From positions 142,082-206,081 of the forward strand of contig WBMW01004022.1 of the NCBI GenBank assembly GCA_013396635.1: 64,000 nucleotides of DNA. The letters run 5' to 3'. The notes beneath the pieces were generated by a model. The model was given only the letters and a program-made list of their open reading frames with translations, was not told the origin of the DNA and ran no database searches. Below, one piece after another: positions 61,101-64,000 of the stretch (position 1 is its first letter; each line of letters starts with the position of its first letter). The position numbers and the translations under genes were made by a program. The stretch is from Penelope pileata (lineage: Eukaryota; Chordata; Aves; Galliformes; Cracidae).

Positions 61101-61543
61101 AGTCAGGCTTGCTCAACACCAAAACAGCTCCTTCTTACAGCAAGAAAGGTTGTCTTAGCTTGCCTTTGGGAGTGCATTTGAACCCAACTAGTCCAGACTC
61201 CCCTGGATTCACTCCTAGCAGTAACATTGGGCAAGCAGGCATGGGAAAGTAGTGTTGTTTCAACAGGCAGACACAGCCTTGGCAAGGGATGAAGGCTGAA
61301 GTCATCCCACGGTTCCCACAATGAGTTTCACCAACGCAGAGGTTCACAGCTCAACGCAAACCGCAGCTCCCTGTGATCGAGGAACCACCTACCGATGGTG
61401 CAGATGATGCCGGTGTTTCTGGCAATGGTCGGCTCGGAGTCGATGTCCAGGCGGCACATGTGCTCCAGGAAGGTGTCAGCCATGGCAGCGTGCAGCTGCT
61501 GGGTCTGGATGAAAGCGGTCCCCGCATCATGGTGCTTCGACAT
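49078..61543 (-). CDS. PKM: PKM, pyruvate kinase M1/M2 (spliced gene, minus strand)
   Basis: Pyruvate kinase moves phosphate from phosphoenolpyruvate to ADP, the last step of glycolysis, as a cytosolic tetramer. Coding exons: 61543-61393, 60999-60908, 58405-58274, 58058-57872, 57093-56823, 56367-56217, 55205-55053, then either 52199-52033 (M1) or 51561-51395 (M2), then 49346-49271 (cut by an N) and 49184-49078. Exon lengths 92, 132, 187, 271, 151, 153 and 167 equal those I know for mammalian PKM, and phases agree. Catalytic residues are in place by my count from Met1: Arg72, Asn74 and Ser76 in ARLNFSHG, Lys269 and Glu271 in the signature IKIISKIENHEGV, Asp295 in ARGDLG, Thr327 in ICATQ. The liver/red-cell gene PKLR is excluded by the duplicated exon and neighbours. 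The frame is intact except for missing sequence at 49270. Confidence 0.97.
49271..49346 (-). CDS. PKM: PKM penultimate exon, truncated by an assembly N
   Basis: The exon starts after acceptor CATTGCAG and encodes SAHLVSRYRPRAPIIAVTRN then DQTAR, but at 49270 stands a single N and beyond it the sequence is intronic. Only 76 nt are present; the family exon is 182 nt, so about 106 coding bases plus the donor are missing. This is an assembly fault, not a mutation, as far as can be judged. Confidence 0.9.
51395..51561 (-). CDS. PKM: PKM mutually exclusive exon, M2 type
   Basis: 167 nt encoding IAREAEAAIFHRQLFEELRR and ending IIVLTKSGR. Lys at the position equivalent to human Lys433 (432 here) is the residue that lets PKM2 bind fructose-1,6-bisphosphate and phosphotyrosine peptides. 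The acceptor is weak: TCTTCTAG with purine-interrupted sequence before it. Donor GTAGGA. The intron before the next exon is 49347-51394, with nothing else recognised. Confidence 0.95.
52026..52031 (-). promoter_or_regulatory. PKM: TAGGGC at the M1 donor (hnRNPA1-type silencer)
   Basis: The six bases after the G of the donor GT read TAGGGC on the minus strand. In mammals hnRNPA1 binds UAGGGC at the same place and represses the M1 exon. The sequence match is direct; function in this bird is inference. Confidence 0.55.
52033..52199 (-). CDS. PKM: PKM mutually exclusive exon, M1 type
   Basis: 167 nt encoding IAREAEAAMFHRQQFEEILR and ending ALIVMTESGR. Glu replaces the M2 Lys in the effector loop, the hallmark of the constitutively active muscle and brain form. 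It stands upstream of the M2 exon, as in mammals. The donor is CAG then GTAGGGC, and a strong CU-rich tract precedes the acceptor CCTGCAG. The 471-bp intron between the two exons is 51562-52032. Confidence 0.95.
52200..55052 (-). other. PKM: PKM intron before the alternative exons
   Basis: Apart from the CU-rich tract at its 3' end, I recognise no exon, RNA gene or repeat in this 2.85-kb intron. Confidence 0.7.
52207..52258 (-). promoter_or_regulatory. PKM: CU-rich tract before the M1 exon (PTB-type)
   Basis: On the minus strand the tract reads TTTCCTTTTCTTTCTTC and more of the same, with several UCUU and CUUUC words just before the acceptor at 52200. In mammals PTB binds such a tract upstream of this exon to repress it. 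The M2 acceptor has no comparable tract. Confidence 0.55.
55053..55205 (-). CDS. PKM: PKM coding exon MLESM...RMQHA
   Basis: 153 nt, acceptor TTTCTGCAG, donor GTGAGT, 51 codons. Includes KPRPTRAEGSDVANAVLDGA and DCIMLSGETAKG of the barrel's end. The intron after the preceding exon is 55206-56216, with nothing recognised. Confidence 0.97.
56217..56367 (-). CDS. PKM: PKM coding exon with metal ligand Asp295
   Basis: 151 nt, acceptor GCTGTCAG, donor GTACTC. Encodes FDEIMEASDGIMVARGDLGI and ends KPIICATQ. ARGDLG holds the metal-binding Asp; Thr327 in ICATQ contacts substrate. Confidence 0.97.
56823..57093 (-). CDS. PKM: PKM coding exon with the active-site Lys signature
   Basis: 271 nt, acceptor TGTTTCAG, donor GTGAGC. 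Begins KDHVMTEVENGGMLGSKKG and ends IKIISKIENHEGVR, the PROSITE pyruvate kinase signature with Lys269. The preceding intron is 57094-57871 and the following one 56368-56822; both look plain. Confidence 0.97.
57872..58058 (-). CDS. PKM: PKM coding exon, B-domain part
   Basis: 187 nt, acceptor CACATTCAG, donor GTGTGT. Encodes SGTAEVELKKGASLKVTLDN and LISLLVKEKG of the mobile lid. The small intron 58059-58273 separates it from the exon before. Confidence 0.97.
58274..58405 (-). CDS. PKM: PKM coding exon YHEGTIKN...LIKG
   Basis: 132 nt, acceptor CTTGCTAG, donor GTAAGT. Encodes PVAIALDTKGPEIRTGLIKG, containing the Asp and Thr of DTKGPE near the potassium and metal site. Confidence 0.97.
58406..60907 (-). 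other. PKM: PKM intron (2.5 kb)
   Basis: No exon or RNA gene recognised. An A run lies at 60488-60504. Open frames are short. Confidence 0.7.
60908..60999 (-). CDS. PKM: PKM coding exon with substrate-binding Arg72
   Basis: 92 nt, acceptor CCTCCTAG, donor GTAAGG. Encodes PASRSVDKLKEMIKSGMNVA then RLNFSHGTHE, holding Arg72, Asn74 and Ser76. The intron before it is 61000-61392, with nothing recognised. Confidence 0.97.
61393..61543 (-). CDS. PKM: PKM first coding exon (start)
   Basis: ATG at 61543-61541 begins MSKHHDAGTAFIQTQQLHAA, the vertebrate PKM N-terminus. The exon ends in NTGIICTIG with donor GTAGGT. Upstream, 19 bases of leader follow acceptor CTTGCAG, so the exon probably starts at 61562. 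Confidence 0.97.
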
Positions 61544-61562
61544 GGTTACTGGAGTCCTGTGT
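61544..61562 (-). other. PKM: PKM 5'UTR part of the first coding exon
   Basis: Leader between acceptor CTCTCTTGCAG and the ATG. A noncoding first exon must lie further right. Confidence 0.7.
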
Positions 61563-64000
61563 CTGCAAGAGAGGAAAGCGGTGCTGGGTTTGGGGATGGC
61601 CCCCACTTGCTCGCCATGCAGAGACACCAACACACCCACGTGATGAATATGGAGGTAACAAGAAAGCTGCTACTGGGTCAGACTATCTTTATGTTCCTAC
61701 TTGAGAGTCTTAGATACACGCAAGACACAGTGCTATTCAAATGTCATCCCCCATGTCCACCACCCAAAGCTCACCTGCCTTCTATGCAGAAGTTCCCTTC
61801 ATAGCTTCTCTTCATTGCCAGTCTTCCCCTGGAGCTACACAACGCAACAAAATTCAAGCGCTTCAGTGCACAGGCAGCGCTCTGCCTCCTCCCGCCCGCT
61901 CTCAGGCCATTTCTCCTACAAGCCTCCACTGCATCTCCCCTCCTCGCCGGGGAGAGCAGCGGCTGGCTGTGAGCTGACTGCAGGGCTGCAGCAGGCAGGG
62001 ACGCACCCCAGTGCAGCCCAGCACACCTAAGCTTAACCCAGCCTTTAAGCCTGCGCAGATAAGTAGACTTGAGTTGATTGAACACAACACCAGGGCAGGC
62101 GACATGGACACACTGGAGAATCCTTTAATAACCTCAAAGGCCCTCTTTGAACTGAAGATGCCACGTAGCCTCCAGATTGGTAATTTTTGGAGGTAAGAAA
62201 CTCCATGCTCACCTCTACGGAATGAGAGCATTCACAGAGCAGGGGGGAAGGTCTCAAACCCGTGAGAAAGCTGAACTGCAACTTGCAGACATGTTGCAAT
62301 GGGAGGACACCTCAGAGTGGATTTGGTCCTTAAGTAACAACACAGCTAAAAGCTGTTGTCCTCTCCCACCTTCCTCTGCACCTACCCCTAAGCAGAAGAG
62401 GGCTTGGTGCCCGTACCCCCTGGGCTCAGCCACCCTCAGAGCGCTGCTCTCCGGTGCAGGGGCTGCCCGCATTCAGAATGCCACTGGCGCTGAGCCACGC
62501 GGGGATTCATCCCGCCTGCCACCAGCGTGCAAAATGGAGCTCCCTGTGCTCACCAGCACCTCCAGCCACAGGGCATTAATAACCCAGCAGCTCTGCCAGA
62601 GCCAGGATGAGCAGGAGGCAGCGTCAGGGGCAGGAGGTCCCGCACCGCCCCCCCCTCCTACGTGCGGATCCTCTCGCAGGCAGCCCTGACTCACCAGCGC
62701 CCCGTCAGCGCGAAATGGAGCGCGGAGACAGGCCAGCGAAAGCCATAATTTGTCCTGGCAGGCATCCTACACCTCAGCAAGGCGAGAAGCTGCTGATTCA
62801 CTCAAGTCAGTACAAGAAAGCCTGCCCACATAAAAGCCTCGACAAAGGCACGTTATTACGGGGATGCCCGCTGGTCAGACCTGAACACTGTGTTTCAGCC
62901 CTCTGACATCCGCTGCTGCATCCCGGAGCACCTGCTGGGCAGTGCCCAGCTCCCAAAGCACGTGCAGGAAGGCTCTGCTGGGAAACTGCCTCCACAGGCA
63001 CCAGCACAGTCTGCAGGGCTCCGGGGAACAGCGTCCAGGGGAAGAGGAGCCCGGAGCGTGACTCGTAGCTTCCCAGAACTGTGGCAGGAGAGCTCCCTCC
63101 CTGCTTCACCAGGAACTCCCCACGCACCTAAGTCATTTGTAAATGTAATTTTTAAGACCCAAAGGCTTTACAAACATATAAAAAGGGAAGAGAGTCAAGT
63201 TGCTTTGAGTGAGAATTGCCCTTGACATCTTCCCAGAAAAACAGAGATGCTGTGACCTTGCCCAAGGGGGAGAGCAGAACCACAGCAGCAATAAAAAAAA
63301 TCCCAGAGCCCATCTGCCTGCCAGGGAGCTTCATGTTCCTGTGCCTCCTCCCGCATCCCATCCCCACACATTCACAAGGAGCTCTGCTGGAAGGACCAGT
63401 TTCATAACTCCAACGGGAACGCCTGGCATTTCCCACCACTTCAGACCTCCTTTGTTTTTTAAATCAGGTTTCCAGGAACACCTGAAGGCATGCTGAGCCG
63501 TTAGGAGGGGAAGCAATGCCTTGCAAAGCCTGATTCTCCGCACAAAGCTGATTTCCCTCCTCGGGGCATCACTCCCAAATCCCTAAGCATCCCGTGCCCC
63601 AGGCAGGGCGTGCTCAAGATGGCCGGTGCCTCCCCAGCCGCTGAACGTTCCAGAAAGCCAGGACCGTTTGAGGTCAGCGGGACGGGCTGCAGCAGTGAAG
63701 TGACTCAGTGCAACCCAGGGCTGCGGCATCCCAGCTGCGCCCCGGGGCAGGAAGGAGGCACAGCCCCGCACCATCCCCACCCCGAAGATGTTTCCCCACC
63801 CGCGGGAGCCTGGAGGCAGTGTGCAGCGCTGGGGAGGGGGGGGGCTGACAGCAGGGGTCCGGCCCCGTGCACAGCTCTCAGCACGTCCGCCCCTCTCCAG
63901 GGAGGGGGGGATGACTCCTTCTGCAGGAGGCTGCGCTGCACCCTTATGCAACTGCAAGATGGCTTCCCCAGGGTGGCCCTCGTGCCACGGCGGCTCCGAT
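61563..64000 (-). other. PKM: PKM 5'UTR intron and upstream region (partial)
   Basis: No coding sequence recognised. GC-rich, CpG-bearing pockets occur at about 62440-62730 and 63590-63960. One good donor-like site on the minus strand (GCGCTG then GTGAGTCAGG, GT at 62694-62693) could close a noncoding first exon. Otherwise it is plain intronic sequence. Confidence 0.5.
62696..62760 (-). other. PKM: Weak candidate for a PKM noncoding first exon
   Basis: On the minus strand a CpG-bearing leader-like stretch (CCGCGCTCCATTTCGCGC) runs up to a strong donor, CTG then GTGAGT, at 62695/62694. It fits a 5'UTR exon, but the start cannot be placed and the true first exon may lie beyond the window. The coordinates are approximate. 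Confidence 0.25.

Noticed and set aside
61373..61804. 143-codon frame opposite the PKM first coding exon
   Set aside because: It is the antisense shadow of a strongly constrained exon; the sense strand encodes the PKM N-terminus.
1..64000. Prokaryotic features (operons, CRISPR, phage, insertion sequences), tRNA and rRNA genes
   Set aside because: The DNA is vertebrate nuclear sequence with spliced genes; I saw no cloverleaf with A/B boxes, no rRNA wording and no regularly spaced direct repeats.

Overview
The window is nuclear DNA from a bird, most likely a galliform close to chicken. Evidence: vertebrate split genes with GT-AG introns, a CR1 LINE with the typical avian 3' end, an avian-type LTR fragment, and a pyruvate kinase protein that looks chicken-like with a few differences (comparison from memory, not run). 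Very short introns (69-75 bp) and CpG-rich promoters fit a gene-dense avian microchromosome. The gene order MYO9A - SENP8 - GRAMD2A - PKM matches what I know of human 15q23 and its avian counterpart. It is a draft assembly: gaps lie at 35072-35496 and 48973-49067, and isolated N's at 29466-29467, 47994 and 49270.

Layout: 1-3771 is an intron of MYO9A (minus strand). 3772-4693 is the first coding exon of MYO9A, encoding the RA domain and the start of the myosin motor including the P-loop. 4694 to about 35 kb is the very long MYO9A 5'UTR intron, holding a CR1 copy, an LTR fragment and possible regulatory clusters. At 34.6-35.8 kb a degenerate minisatellite, an assembly gap and a CpG island mark the probable shared promoter of MYO9A (leftward) and SENP8 (rightward). 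SENP8, the NEDD8 protease, has its whole ORF in one exon at 37692-38330. GRAMD2A (minus, ten coding exons, 292 aa) spans 42465-47984 with its polyA signal at 41505. PKM (minus) spans 49078-61543. All nine constant coding exons are visible, but one is cut by an N. Both mutually exclusive exons (M1 and M2) are present.

The genes share a neighbourhood rather than a pathway: a RhoGAP myosin, a deneddylase, an ER-plasma membrane contact protein and a glycolytic enzyme. The most informative sequence is the PKM alternative-splicing module. Two 167-nt exons have unequal splice sites, a CU-rich PTB-like tract stands before the M1 exon, and TAGGGC lies at the M1 donor. I found no undescribed system; most of the rest is ordinary intron and intergenic DNA.
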